Source: Sphingomonas sp. SORGH_AS_0950 (GTDB lineage: Bacteria > Pseudomonadota > Alphaproteobacteria > Sphingomonadales > Sphingomonadaceae). From it: a stretch of DNA of 64,000 nt. The notes under the pieces are model-generated. The model ran no database searches. It was given only the letters and a program-made list of their open reading frames with translations, and had not been told where the DNA came from. Location: positions 1,366,501 through 1,430,500 of the forward strand of contig NZ_JAUTAE010000001.1 in assembly GCF_030818415.1 (NCBI RefSeq), read 5' to 3'. The stretch's first letter is position 1. Each line of letters begins with the position of its first letter. Made by a program: the position numbers and the translations under genes. Shown piece by piece: positions 10,194 to 18,185 of the stretch.

Positions 10194-10743
10194 GATAGTC
10201 GCGCTCCGCCTCGGTCGTCGCCCGGCCGAGCGCCTCGTTCCGACTGGGATAGCGGCCATAGCGCCGGATGACCTCGCGATGATCGCGCGCGAAGGCGAGA
10301 TTGGTCTCGCGCCCCAGCTCGGTGAACTTGGCGACGCTCAGATCCTGCATCGCGCGCGATTCGGCATGCATCAGCGGCATATAGACGAACGCCAGACGTT
10401 CGGGCGGGTAGCGATCCTCCCACCCCGCATCGATTGCGGTCAGGCACAGGTCGAGCGCCAGCGGATCGGCGGCGAAAGCCTGGGCAGAACCACGATGCAG
10501 ATTGCGCGAAAACTGGTCGAGCAACAGGATCGCGGCCAGCAGCGTGTCGGGATCGTCGCGCCAGCCGATCGCCTCTGTCGCCAGCACCCGGTCGCGCAAG
10601 ACCCCGAAGCGTTCGGCGATGATCCGGTCGAGTTCGTCGTCCTTCGCGAAGTGCTTCTCGGGCGGCAGAGCGAACCAGAAGTCGAGAATGTCCTGCGTCT
10701 CCGCGTGGACACGTGCCTCATCCATCCCTAGATCGGCGGTCAT
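10168..10743 (-). CDS. DUF924 family protein
   Basis: 191 residues, function unknown. Recognised by ILDFWFALPPEKHFAKDDELD near the N-terminus, LLDQFSRNLHRGSAQAFAAD in the middle and FVYMPLMHAES plus RNEALGRATTEAE at the end; the fold is an all-helical TPR-like one. Start ATG 10743 has GGGAGGG upstream; it shares the CATG at 10741-10744 with the divergent mtaB start. The frame is open further upstream but lies antisense to mtaB there. Confidence 0.85.
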   Translation of the reverse strand: MTADLGMDEARVHAETQDILDFWFALPPEKHFAKDDELDRIIAERFGVLRDRVLATEAIGWRDDPDTLLAAILLLDQFSRNLHRGSAQAFAADPLALDLCLTAIDAGWEDRYPPERLAFVYMPLMHAESRAMQDLSVAKFTELGRETNLAFARDHREVIRRYGRYPSRNEALGRATTEAERDYLSQPDAGW

Positions 10744-11986
10744 GTCGTCCCTCCCTGGGCCCGAGATCATCAGTCTGGGCTGTCGCCTCAACATCGCCGA
10801 AAGCGAAACGATCCGCGCGCTCGCCGCTGGTCGGGGGGACATGGTCGTCGTCAACAGCTGCGCCGTCACCAACGAAGCCGTCAAGCAGACCCGCGCCGCG
10901 ATCCGCCGCGCGGCCAAGGCGCGGCCCGATGCGCAGATCGTGGTCACGGGATGCGCGGCGCAGATCGACCCCGCCAGCTTCGCCGCCATGCCCGAGGTCG
11001 CACGCGTGCTGGGCAATGCCGACAAGCTGCGCCCCGAAAGCTGGGCGTCGGCCGAGCCGATGCTGGTCGCCGACCTGTCGCGCGTGGTCGAGACCGCGCC
11101 GCATCTGGCCGCCGCCTTTGCGGGCCATGCGCGCGCTTTCGTGGAGGTTCAGAATGGCTGCGACCATGCCTGCACCTTCTGCATCATCCCGACCGGGCGC
11201 GGTCCCAGCCGCTCTGTCCCCGCCGGGCTGGTGATCGAGCGCATCGCGCGCGCGGTCGAACTGGGGCACCGGGAGGTCGTGCTGACCGGGGTCGACCTGA
11301 CCAGCTATGGCCATGACCTGCCCGGCCAGCCCAGCCTGGGGCTGCTGGTCGAACGCATCCTGACCCATGTTCCCGCCCTGCCCCGGCTGCGGCTGTCCTC
11401 GCTCGATTCGATCGAGATCGACGACCGGCTGTTCGAGCTGGTGACCGGCGAGGCGCGGGTGATGCCGCATCTCCATTTGTCGCTCCAGGCGGGCAACGAC
11501 CTGATCCTCAAGCGGATGAAGCGCCGCCACAGCCGCGCGCAATCGGTCGCCATCGTCGAGCGGCTGCTGACCGCGCGGCCCGATATCGCGATCGGCGCGG
11601 ACCTGATCGCGGGCTTCCCGACCGAGGACGAGGCGATGGCGGCGGATACACGGGCGCTGATCGACGATTGTCGGATCGTCCATGCGCATATCTTCCCCTA
11701 TTCGGCGCGCGACGGCACCCCTGCCGCACGGATGCCGCAGATGCCCCACCCGCTGCGCCGCGAACGCGCCGCGAGGCTGCGCGAAGCCGCCGCGCGCCGC
11801 CGCCGCGACTGGCTGGCGCGCCAGGTCGGGCAGACCCGCGACGTTTTGGTCGAGCGTCCGGGCACGCGCGGCCATGCGCCCGACTTCGCCGACATCCACT
11901 TTTCCCCCGCCGCCGAACCGGGCAGCATCGCCCGCGTTAGGGTCACGGCGGCGACCGAAACCCATCTGATCGGACAATTGGCATGA
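10742..11986 (+). CDS. mtaB: tRNA ms2t6A37 methylthiotransferase MtaB (radical SAM)
   Basis: Converts t6A37 to ms2t6A in tRNAs reading ANN codons. 414 residues. N-terminal UPF0004 domain with three Cys (SLGCRLNIAESE, NSCAVTNEA, VTGCAAQ) holding the auxiliary [4Fe-4S] cluster; radical-SAM motif CDHACTFC with IIPTGRG; GVDLTSYG and LHLSLQAGND typical of the e-MtaB/MtaB branch; C-terminal TRAM-like domain (DVLVERPG...). Start ATG 10742 overlaps the divergent DUF924 start codon. Its TGA overlaps the ftsY ATG (ATGA), so mtaB-ftsY-yciB form one translationally coupled operon. Confidence 0.95.
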   Translation: MSSLPGPEIISLGCRLNIAESETIRALAAGRGDMVVVNSCAVTNEAVKQTRAAIRRAAKARPDAQIVVTGCAAQIDPASFAAMPEVARVLGNADKLRPESWASAEPMLVADLSRVVETAPHLAAAFAGHARAFVEVQNGCDHACTFCIIPTGRGPSRSVPAGLVIERIARAVELGHREVVLTGVDLTSYGHDLPGQPSLGLLVERILTHVPALPRLRLSSLDSIEIDDRLFELVTGEARVMPHLHLSLQAGNDLILKRMKRRHSRAQSVAIVERLLTARPDIAIGADLIAGFPTEDEAMAADTRALIDDCRIVHAHIFPYSARDGTPAARMPQMPHPLRRERAARLREAAARRRRDWLARQVGQTRDVLVERPGTRGHAPDFADIHFSPAAEPGSIARVRVTAATETHLIGQLA

Positions 11987-12918
11987 GTTCTTCCTCCTCC
12001 TGGCACGAAAAGCTGCTCGGCGGTTTCCGTCGCACCTCGGACCGGCTGGTCGGCAATCTCGCCGGGCTCGGCACCGCACGGCTCGACGAGGAGACGCTGG
12101 ACGAGATCGAGGAAGCGCTGATCGCCTCCGATCTCGGCCCCGAAACGGCGGGCCATATCCGCAACCGGCTGGCCGATGGCAGCTTCGAGCGGAACATGGA
12201 GGACCTCGGCATCCGCCTGGTCGTCGCCGAGGAGGTGGAGAAGGCGCTGGCCAAGGTCGCCACGCCGCTCGAGATCGACGCTTTCCCCCGGCCGCAGGTG
12301 ATCCTGGTCATCGGCGTCAACGGATCGGGCAAGACGACGACCATCGCCAAGCTCGCGCATCTGTTCATGGAGCAGGATTACGGCGTGATGCTGGCAGCGG
12401 GCGACACCTTCCGCGCCGCCGCCATCGGCCAACTCGCCACCTGGGCCGAGCGGGTCGGCGTGCCGATCGTGTCCGGCAAGGAAGGCGGCGACGCGGCGGG
12501 CATCGTCTATGAGGCGGTGAAGCAGGCGACCGCGACCGGCATCGACGTGCTGATCGTCGACACCGCCGGGCGGCTCCAGAACAAGCGCGAGCTGATGGAC
12601 GAGCTGTCCAAGATCCGCCGCGTGCTCGGCCGCCTGAACCCCGAGGCGCCGCACGACATCCTGCTGGTCCTCGATGCGACCACCGGCCAGAACGCGCTCA
12701 ACCAGATCGAGGTGTTCAAGGATGTCGCAGGCGTCACCGGGCTGGTCATGACCAAGCTGGACGGCACCGCGCGCGGCGGCGTGCTGGTCGCGGCGGCGGA
12801 GAAATACGGCCTGCCCATCCATGCGATCGGCGTCGGCGAGGGCATGACCGACCTGCGCCCCTTCGACGCCAACGAGGTCAGCCGGATCATCGCGGGCATC
12901 GAGGGAGGCCGCAAATGA
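11983..12918 (+). CDS. ftsY: Signal recognition particle receptor FtsY
   Basis: SRP receptor GTPase at the inner membrane, pairing with Ffh. 311 residues, a short form lacking the long acidic A domain of enterobacteria. NG domain: LVIGVNGSGKTTTIAKLA (G1), AAGDTFRAAAIGQL, VDTAGRLQNK (G3), TKLDGTARGG (G4) and GVGEGMTDLRPFD. Starts and ends in ATGA overlaps with mtaB and yciB. Confidence 0.97.
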   Translation: MSSSSSWHEKLLGGFRRTSDRLVGNLAGLGTARLDEETLDEIEEALIASDLGPETAGHIRNRLADGSFERNMEDLGIRLVVAEEVEKALAKVATPLEIDAFPRPQVILVIGVNGSGKTTTIAKLAHLFMEQDYGVMLAAGDTFRAAAIGQLATWAERVGVPIVSGKEGGDAAGIVYEAVKQATATGIDVLIVDTAGRLQNKRELMDELSKIRRVLGRLNPEAPHDILLVLDATTGQNALNQIEVFKDVAGVTGLVMTKLDGTARGGVLVAAAEKYGLPIHAIGVGEGMTDLRPFDANEVSRIIAGIEGGRK

Positions 12919-13529
12919 GCGCTCCCGAGAAGGAGGCGAGCGCCGGGCTAAAGGCGGGGATCGAATATGGCCCGCTGGTCCTGTTCTTCGCGGTCAATTT
13001 CCTCGCGCCGCTGGGGCCGCTGACCCGCGTGCTGGTCGCCACCGGCGTCTTCATGGCGGCAACCGTGGTGTCGATGATCATCAGCAAGGTGAAGCTGGGC
13101 CGTATCTCGCCGATGCTGTGGCTGTCGGGCGCGCTGGTCGTCGTGTTCGGCGGGCTGACCCTCTATTTCCACGACGAGCGCTTCATCAAGATGAAGCCGA
13201 CCATCGTCTATGCGATGTTCTCGGCGATGCTGTTCTTCGGGCTGGCGACCGGGCGGCCGCTGATCCAGATGGTGCTGGGCAGCGTCTATTCGGGATTGAC
13301 GCCGGAAGGGTGGCGCAAGCTGACCCGCAACTGGGCGATCTTCTTCGCCTTCATGGCGGTGCTGAACGAGGCGGTGTGGCGCAATTCGACCTGGGATTTC
13401 TGGGTCGGCTTCAAGCTGTGGGGCGCGATGCCGCTGACGCTGGGCTTTGCCGTCGCGAATATCCCCATGCTGTTAAAGCATGGGCTGAACGCCGACGCCG
13501 CGAAGGTCGACGAACCGCCGGTGGAGTGA
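12915..13529 (+). CDS. yciB: Inner-membrane septation protein A family (YciB/IspZ)
   Basis: 204 residues with five or six predicted membrane segments (for example LVLFFAVNFLAPLG, VLVATGVFMAATVVSMII, PMLWLSGALVVVFGGLTLYF). Family blocks: FHDERFIKMKPTIVYAMFS, TPEGWRKLTRNWAIFFAFMAVLNEAVW and WVGFKLWGAMPLTLGF. The family is linked to cell-envelope and septum maintenance; exact biochemical role unknown. Last gene of mtaB-ftsY-yciB, overlapping ftsY by ATGA. Confidence 0.95.
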   Translation: MSAPEKEASAGLKAGIEYGPLVLFFAVNFLAPLGPLTRVLVATGVFMAATVVSMIISKVKLGRISPMLWLSGALVVVFGGLTLYFHDERFIKMKPTIVYAMFSAMLFFGLATGRPLIQMVLGSVYSGLTPEGWRKLTRNWAIFFAFMAVLNEAVWRNSTWDFWVGFKLWGAMPLTLGFAVANIPMLLKHGLNADAAKVDEPPVE

Positions 13530-13553
13530 CGATCCTCCCCACTCCCGGCACGA

Positions 13554-13704
13554 CCCCGGCGAAGGCCGGGGCCCAGTTGCGGTGAAGTGGAAGGCGCGGT
13601 CAGACTTCGCGTGGGAGGCAATGGCGGCCGGTGGCATTTGCCTCCCCCTCACCGACCGGCGCGCCACAAACTTAGTGGCAACTGGGCCCCGGCCTTCGCC
13701 GGGG
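13554..13704. repeat. Composite palindromic element, family B, copy 1
   Basis: Perfect 27-base inverted arms (13554-13580, 13678-13704; core CCCCGGCGAAGGCCGGGGCC) enclose a further inverted pair GTGGGAGGCA / TGCCTCCC. The same architecture recurs at 42926-43077. Intergenic, between convergent yciB and the superoxide dismutase gene; no coding sequence of its own. Confidence 0.8.
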
Positions 13705-13734
13705 TGGAGCACATTTTCAGGGTATAGTAACCAG

Positions 13735-13770
13735 AAAGGGCGGCCCCTCGCGGAGCCGCCCTTTCCTTTA
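13735..13770 (-). terminator. Terminator of superoxide dismutase gene (possibly bidirectional)
   Basis: AAAGGGCGGC/GCCGCCCTTT stem with a short loop; minus-strand tail TTTC, plus-strand tail TTTCCTTTA. Lies 23 bases beyond the dismutase stop and also downstream of convergent yciB. Confidence 0.75.
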
Positions 13771-13792
13771 TCCGAACCGGATAGCCGCGAAA

Positions 13793-14404
13793 TTACGCGA
13801 CCGCCGCCTCGTACCGGCGACCGGCCTCGTCCCAGTTCACCACGTCCCACCAAGCCTTCAGATAGCCCGGACGGTCGTTCATATAGGTCAGGTAATAGGC
13901 GTGCTCCCACACGTCGTTACCCAGGATCGGCGTGCCCTTGTCGGCGACGACGTCCATCAGGGGGTTGTCCTGGTTGGGGGTCGAGGTGACCTTCAGCTTG
14001 CCCTCGGCGTCCGCGATCACCCAGGCCCAGCCCGAACCGAACTGGCCCGCGCCCTTGGTGTTGAACTCTTCCTTCAGCTTGTCGAGACCGCCGAACGCCT
14101 CGATCGCCTCGGCCAGCTTGCCCGAGGGCTGGGTCGTGCCGGGCTTGGTCATGATCTTCCAGAAGAAGTCATGGTTCCAGAAGCCGCCGCCATTGTTGCG
14201 GACGACCGCCGGGGCCGACGAGATGGTCGCCAGGATGTCCTCGATCGACTTGCCCTGGAGCGACGAGTCCGCTGCGACCGCCTCGTTCAACTTGTTGGTA
14301 TAGGCGGCATGGTGCTTGTCGTGGTGGAAGGTCATCGTCTCCTTGGAGATGACCGGCTCCAGCGCGTCATAGTCGTACGGAAGGGGCGGCAGTTCGAAAG
14401 CCAT
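13793..14404 (-). CDS. sodB: Superoxide dismutase, Fe/Mn family
   Basis: Dismutates superoxide in the cytoplasm. 203 residues. Metal ligands H27 (TFHHDKHH), H78 (NGGGFWNHDFFW), D164 and H168 (DVWEHAYY). Gln121 in GAGQFGSGW sits at the second-sphere position used to tell Mn from Fe forms, and the GGGFWNH context is intermediate, so metal choice is not certain; the gene symbol is by nearest type. Start ATG 14404 with AAAGGAG upstream. Lies 66 bases downstream of pspF in the same direction and may be partly read through from it. Confidence 0.95.
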   Translation of the reverse strand: MAFELPPLPYDYDALEPVISKETMTFHHDKHHAAYTNKLNEAVAADSSLQGKSIEDILATISSAPAVVRNNGGGFWNHDFFWKIMTKPGTTQPSGKLAEAIEAFGGLDKLKEEFNTKGAGQFGSGWAWVIADAEGKLKVTSTPNQDNPLMDVVADKGTPILGNDVWEHAYYLTYMNDRPGYLKAWWDVVNWDEAGRRYEAAVA

Positions 14405-14470
14405 CGTAAATGCTCCTTTGGGGTTTGCCTGTGGCAACGCCGGGCGTCTCAAATGGCTCCCCGAACGGAG

Positions 14471-15517
14471 TTACGCAACCGTTCCGATCAGATCATGGCG
14501 ACGAAGCGCATGGCGAAGCTGGTCATAGGACAATCCCAGCGACTCGGCGGTCGTCCGCTGGTTGAAGCGATTGTCGGCCAGCGCCTTGGTCAGCAGCTCG
14601 CGCTCGAACCGCGCCACGCGCGACTTGAAGTCGGACGGGCCGACCTCGCACGCCGCCACCTCGTCGCCGTCATTGGGCGGCACGGGGGTGCTCCCCTGCC
14701 CCGCCCCCTCGCTTTTCGCGGCGGCGGGCGACTGGCCCTGCGGACGATAGGGCGAGCGGAAGGGGTCGATCTCGATCGCGTCCACCGGCCCCTCGCGGTC
14801 CCAGCGATAGACGGCGCGCTCGACCACGTTGCGCAGTTCGCGGACATTGCCCGGCCAGCGATGCTCCATCAGCGCATCGGTCGCCGCCGCGCCAAAGCCC
14901 GGCCAGTCGTTCCAGCCGATCTCGGCCGCCATGCGCCGCCCGAAATGATTGGCCAGCACCATGATGTCGCTCTTGCGCGCGCGAAGCGGCGGCAGCGTCA
15001 CCACCTCGAAACACAGCCGGTCGAGCAGGTCGGCGCGGAACTGGTGCGCGGCGACCTTGTCGGGCAGATGCTCGTTGGTCGCGGCGACGATGCGGACATC
15101 GACGCGCAAGGGGCGCGACGAGCCGATCCGAGTCACCTCGCCATATTCGACCGCGCGCAGCAGCCGGTCCTGCGCCGCCATCGACAGCGTGCCGAGTTCA
15201 TCCAGGAACAAAGTCCCGCCATTGGCCTCCTCGAACCGCCCCGCGCGCGCCTTGGTCGCGCCAGTGAAGGCGCCCGCCTCATGGCCGAACAATTCGGCTT
15301 CGATCAGCGACTCAGGCAGCGCGGCGCAGTTCATCACGACCAGCGGCTGGTCCCATCGCCCGCTCAGGCGGTGGAGACGCTCGGCGACCAGCTCCTTGCC
15401 AGTCCCGCGCTCGCCGATGACCAGCACGGGGCGGTCGAGCGCGGCGGCGCGGCTGGCCCGTTCCAGCGCATCCAGAAAGGCCCCCGACTGGCCGATGACC
15501 TGACTTGTTCGCTCCAT
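14471..15517 (-). CDS. pspF: Phage-shock operon activator PspF (sigma-54 enhancer-binding protein)
   Basis: Activates the divergent psp operon through sigma-54 and is normally inhibited by PspA. 348 residues from MERTSQVIG. No regulatory N-terminal domain, as usual for PspF; AAA+ domain starts at once. Walker A GERGTGKE at 35-42, GAFTGA loop at 82-87, Walker B GGTLFLDELG, R-finger region and sensor WPGNVRELRN; a C-terminal Fis-type helix-turn-helix (TTAESLGLSYDQLRHALRRH). An earlier in-frame ATG 36 bases upstream is possible but has no better ribosome site. Divergent from the sigma-54 promoter at 15618. Confidence 0.95.
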   Translation of the reverse strand: MERTSQVIGQSGAFLDALERASRAAALDRPVLVIGERGTGKELVAERLHRLSGRWDQPLVVMNCAALPESLIEAELFGHEAGAFTGATKARAGRFEEANGGTLFLDELGTLSMAAQDRLLRAVEYGEVTRIGSSRPLRVDVRIVAATNEHLPDKVAAHQFRADLLDRLCFEVVTLPPLRARKSDIMVLANHFGRRMAAEIGWNDWPGFGAAATDALMEHRWPGNVRELRNVVERAVYRWDREGPVDAIEIDPFRSPYRPQGQSPAAAKSEGAGQGSTPVPPNDGDEVAACEVGPSDFKSRVARFERELLTKALADNRFNQRTTAESLGLSYDQLRHALRRHDLIGTVA

Positions 15518-15617
15518 TCCCAACAGGTGGCGGAATTTCCCAAGCCTTGGCAAGGGCGCAATCGTTGCCGCGCCGCAACTATTTCACAAAACGTTGATTT
15601 TCCGACATTTTTGAAAT

Positions 15618-15633
15618 TGGCACGCACCCTGCA
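15618..15633 (+). promoter_or_regulatory. Sigma-54 promoter of the psp operon
   Basis: TGGCACgcacccTGCA: GG at 15619-15620 and GC at 15631-15632, exactly 10 bases between them, matching the -24/-12 consensus. It lies 60 bases upstream of the first psp ORF, in the divergent space with pspF. Confidence 0.9.
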
Positions 15634-15692
15634 ATGCTTCCGGCATCCCGCCACCGAGCGGACCGAAACAAAGATATCAGGGAGTTTCCACC

Positions 15693-15839
15693 ATGTTCGC
15701 CACCAACGTCACCCGCCAGATCGCCGCCATCGCCTGCACCGTCGTGATGAGCGCCACCTGCCTGATGGGCGCCCTCGCCCCCGCGCATGTCGCCACCGCC
15801 ACGGCCCCGGTTGCAGCGATCGAGGCGCCGATCGCATAA
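15693..15839 (+). CDS. Small predicted exported peptide, first gene of psp operon
   Basis: 48 residues: a hydrophobic signal-like core (IAAIACTVVMSATCLMGALA) and then an Ala/Thr/Pro-rich end with no further features. Ribosome site GGGAG eight bases before the ATG. It is the first ORF after the sigma-54 promoter and 29 bases before pspA. The leader GGGAGTTTCC(A/G)CCATG is repeated before the ORF at 17895. Function unknown; it could be a genuine secreted or membrane peptide of the stress response. Confidence 0.6.
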   Translation: MFATNVTRQIAAIACTVVMSATCLMGALAPAHVATATAPVAAIEAPIA

Positions 15840-15868
15840 TCACGCATTCCGCCATCAAGGAGTATCCG

Positions 15869-16537
15869 ATGGGCATTTTCTCCCGCACCCGCGACATCGT
15901 CGCCGCCAATTTCGCCGACCTGCTGGACAAGGCGGAAGACCCCGCGAAGATGATCCGCATGATCATCCTCGAAATGGAGGAAACGCTTGTCGAGGTGCGC
16001 GCCTCCGCCGCCCGCACGATCGCCGACCAGAAGGAAATCCGCCGCCACATCCTGAAGCTGGACCAGCTTCAGGACAGCTGGACCGAAAAGGCCGAGCTGG
16101 CGCTGTCGAAGGACCGCGAGGACCTGGCCAAGGCCGCGCTGATCGAGCGTCAGAAGGCCGCCGACATGGCCGACCAGCTGAAGGCCGAGGTCCAGGTGCT
16201 CGACGATGCGCTGCGCGCGTCGGAAGAGGATATCGCCAAGCTGCAGAACAAGCTGCGCGAGGCGCGGACCAAGCAGAATGCGGTCCAGACCCGTCTGGAA
16301 AGCGCCAACAACCGCTATCGCCTGCGCGAGATGTGGAACGGCCCCAAGACGCATGACGCGTTCAGCCGCTTCGACATCCTCGAGCGCAAGGTGGACGAGG
16401 CCGAGGGTCGTGCCGAGGCGCTGGGCCTGGGTGCCAGCCCGAAGACGCTGGAGGAGGAGATCGCCGAGCTGCGCGCCTCCGACCGGGTCGATGCCGAACT
16501 CGCCGCGCTCAAGGCGCGCCTGAACAAGGGAGAGTGA
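15869..16537 (+). CDS. pspA: Phage shock protein A (PspA/IM30, ESCRT-III-like)
   Basis: Membrane-protecting effector that also restrains PspF. 222 residues, nearly all coiled coil: amphipathic N-terminal helix MGIFSRTRDIVAANFADLLD, then DPAKMIRMIILEMEETLVEV and RLREMWNGPKTHDAFSRFDILERKVD typical of PspA. Start ATG 15869 with AAGGAG seven bases upstream. Followed after one base by pspB. Confidence 0.97.
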   Translation: MGIFSRTRDIVAANFADLLDKAEDPAKMIRMIILEMEETLVEVRASAARTIADQKEIRRHILKLDQLQDSWTEKAELALSKDREDLAKAALIERQKAADMADQLKAEVQVLDDALRASEEDIAKLQNKLREARTKQNAVQTRLESANNRYRLREMWNGPKTHDAFSRFDILERKVDEAEGRAEALGLGASPKTLEEEIAELRASDRVDAELAALKARLNKGE

Positions 16538-16538
16538 G

Positions 16539-16832
16539 ATGGACGACGTCGCTGTCCCCTTCATCCTCTTCGGCTCGCTCTTCGTCGCGCTGCCCTGGCT
16601 GATCCTCCACTATGTCACCAAGTGGAAGCAGGCGCCGAAGATCACCCATGAGGACGAGCAGCTGCTCGACGAGCTTCATATGCTCGCACGGCGGCTCGAA
16701 GATCGGCTTCACACCGTCGAGCGGATCGTCGCCGCCGACAATCCCAACTTCAAACCCGGCCTGTCGCAGTCCGAATGGCGCTCCGAAAGCCGCCTCGGCC
16801 AGCACGACTACAGCCTCGATCGGAGGAATTGA
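16539..16832 (+). CDS. pspB: Phage shock protein B
   Basis: Inner-membrane stress sensor that works with PspC. 97 residues: N-terminal membrane segment (VPFILFGSLFVALPWLILHYV), then a coiled coil ending RLEDRLHTVERIVAADNPNFK, matching the PspB signature (R-I/L-x-x-L/V-E-x-I-L, then H/N-P-N). About 20 residues longer than the enterobacterial protein at the C-terminus. The coiled-coil pattern recurs in the four small proteins at 17258-18425. Confidence 0.93.
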   Translation: MDDVAVPFILFGSLFVALPWLILHYVTKWKQAPKITHEDEQLLDELHMLARRLEDRLHTVERIVAADNPNFKPGLSQSEWRSESRLGQHDYSLDRRN

Positions 16833-16833
16833 G

Positions 16834-17217
16834 ATGACCGCCAGCCGCACCAATTTCTACCTCGACAAGCAGAATGCCAAGTTCAAGGGCGTGTGCTCGG
16901 GCATCGCCGACTATACCGGCGTCGATGTGATGTGGGTCCGCGTCGCCGCGGTCCTGCTGACCATCACCGGGGTCGGCATGCCCTGGGTCCCGATCGCCTA
17001 TATGCTGATCGCCTGGATGGCGAACGCCAAGCCGCTGGGCCTGTACCAGTCGGACGAGGACGCCAAATTCTGGCAGGGCGTGCGCAGCAATCCGCGCCGC
17101 TCGACCGCCGAGGTCCGCTCGAAGTTCCGCGACATCGACCGTCGCCTCGCCGATATCGAACTGCATTACACCAGCCGCAACCGCCAGCTCGCCGACGAGA
17201 TCGACAGCCTGCGCTGA
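16834..17217 (+). CDS. pspC: Phage shock protein C
   Basis: Envelope stress sensor. 127 residues. PspC domain KFKGVCSGIADYTGVDVMWVR followed by a membrane segment (AAVLLTITGVGMPWVPIAYMLIAWM), then a helical C-terminus RDIDRRLADIELHYTSRNRQL ending DEIDSLR. The last part matches the tails of the following small proteins (EIDALR, EIDGLR, EIERLR). ATG 16834 has GGAGG nearby and follows pspB directly. Confidence 0.95.
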   Translation: MTASRTNFYLDKQNAKFKGVCSGIADYTGVDVMWVRVAAVLLTITGVGMPWVPIAYMLIAWMANAKPLGLYQSDEDAKFWQGVRSNPRRSTAEVRSKFRDIDRRLADIELHYTSRNRQLADEIDSLR

Positions 17218-17257
17218 GCCCGGCCTGCGCATCAACTATCCTATGGGAGTATGGATT

Positions 17258-17554
17258 ATGTCTTGGGGAGGACCGGGTTTCGTCCTGGCGATCATCGCGA
17301 TGTCGACGATCGGTTGGGTCGTCACCACCTGGATCCGTGCCAAGCACGGGTACAGCCTGGACGGCGAATGGGGCGGCATGGTCGGCAAGACCGGCATGGC
17401 CGACGAACGCAAGGTCGAACTGCTGACCGCCGAGAACCAGAAGCTGGTCGGCCAGGTCTCGCGCCTCGAGGAGCGGATCGCGGTGCTGGAGCGCATCGCC
17501 ACCGACCCCGCCGAGCGGACCGCGCGCGAAATCGACGCGCTGCGCGATCGCTGA
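17258..17554 (+). CDS. PspB-like small membrane/coiled-coil protein 1
   Basis: 98 residues. N-terminal membrane segment (GFVLAIIAMSTIGWVVTTWI), a short polar linker, then a coiled coil with RLEERIAVLERIATDP and a closing EIDALRDR. This is the PspB C-terminal pattern on a different anchor. Start ATG 17258 has GGGAG upstream; an ATG 15 bases earlier has none. Not a recognised named Psp protein; position in the operon suggests a role in membrane stress. Confidence 0.82.
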   Translation: MSWGGPGFVLAIIAMSTIGWVVTTWIRAKHGYSLDGEWGGMVGKTGMADERKVELLTAENQKLVGQVSRLEERIAVLERIATDPAERTAREIDALRDR

Positions 17555-17567
17555 GGGAGAGCGGATC

Positions 17568-17867
17568 ATGAAGGACATCGTTCCCGTCCTCGGCATTCTG
17601 ATCCCGATCCTGGGCATCAGCTGCGGCCTGGTCGCCATCATCGGCGGCGTGTTCCTGAAGCCCTGGTTCGCCTATCGCGAAAAGCGGCTGGCCACCGAAG
17701 CCTCGATGGTCGCGGAGAAGGCCGCGCAATATGCGGCCCAGACCGAGAAGCTGGAACAGCGGGTCCGGGTGCTGGAACGGATCGTCACCGATCGCGGCCT
17801 GGCGCTGAGCGACGAGATAGACGGCCTGCGCGTACCGGGCGAGACGCCCGTCCGCATCGAACACTGA
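17568..17867 (+). CDS. PspB-like small membrane/coiled-coil protein 2
   Basis: 99 residues. Membrane segment IVPVLGILIPILGISCGLVAII, a basic stop-transfer patch, then Ala-rich helix and KLEQRVRVLERIVTDR with a closing DEIDGLR. Same module as protein 1 and PspB. GGGAG ribosome site; 13 bases after the preceding stop. Confidence 0.82.
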   Translation: MKDIVPVLGILIPILGISCGLVAIIGGVFLKPWFAYREKRLATEASMVAEKAAQYAAQTEKLEQRVRVLERIVTDRGLALSDEIDGLRVPGETPVRIEH

Positions 17868-17894
17868 CAACAAGAATAAAGGGGAGTTTCCGCC

Positions 17895-18152
17895 ATGTCC
17901 GGATCACAGTTCATGGTCGTCATGATCGTCGCGATCGTCATGATCGCCAGCATCTTCAAGTCCAAGCACCGCCGCTCGCCCGGTCTCGACATCGTCGAGC
18001 ATCTGCGCGGCGAAGGCGCCCGCGACACCCAGGCGCTGCGCGGCGAGATCCAGCAGCTGAAGGAGCGTATCCAGGTTCTGGAACGCGTCATCACCGACCA
18101 GCACAAAAGCATCGATCTCGACCGCGAGATCGAACGCCTGCGCGACCGCTAA
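17895..18152 (+). CDS. PspB-like small membrane/coiled-coil protein 3
   Basis: 85 residues. Met/Val/Ile-rich membrane segment (FMVVMIVAIVMIASIF), KSKHRR basic patch, then QLKERIQVLERVITDQ and a closing REIERLRDR. The bases before its start (GGGAGTTTCCGCCATG) nearly repeat those before the 48-residue ORF at 15693. Confidence 0.82.
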   Translation: MSGSQFMVVMIVAIVMIASIFKSKHRRSPGLDIVEHLRGEGARDTQALRGEIQQLKERIQVLERVITDQHKSIDLDREIERLRDR

Positions 18153-18185
18153 TCCACCCATTGATACGGACAGGGAGCCCGGATC

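Noticed and set aside
13901..15868. Very long N-terminal extension of pspA in the same frame
   Set aside because: It runs antisense through sodB and pspF and across the sigma-54 promoter; pspA starts at 15869 with a good ribosome site.
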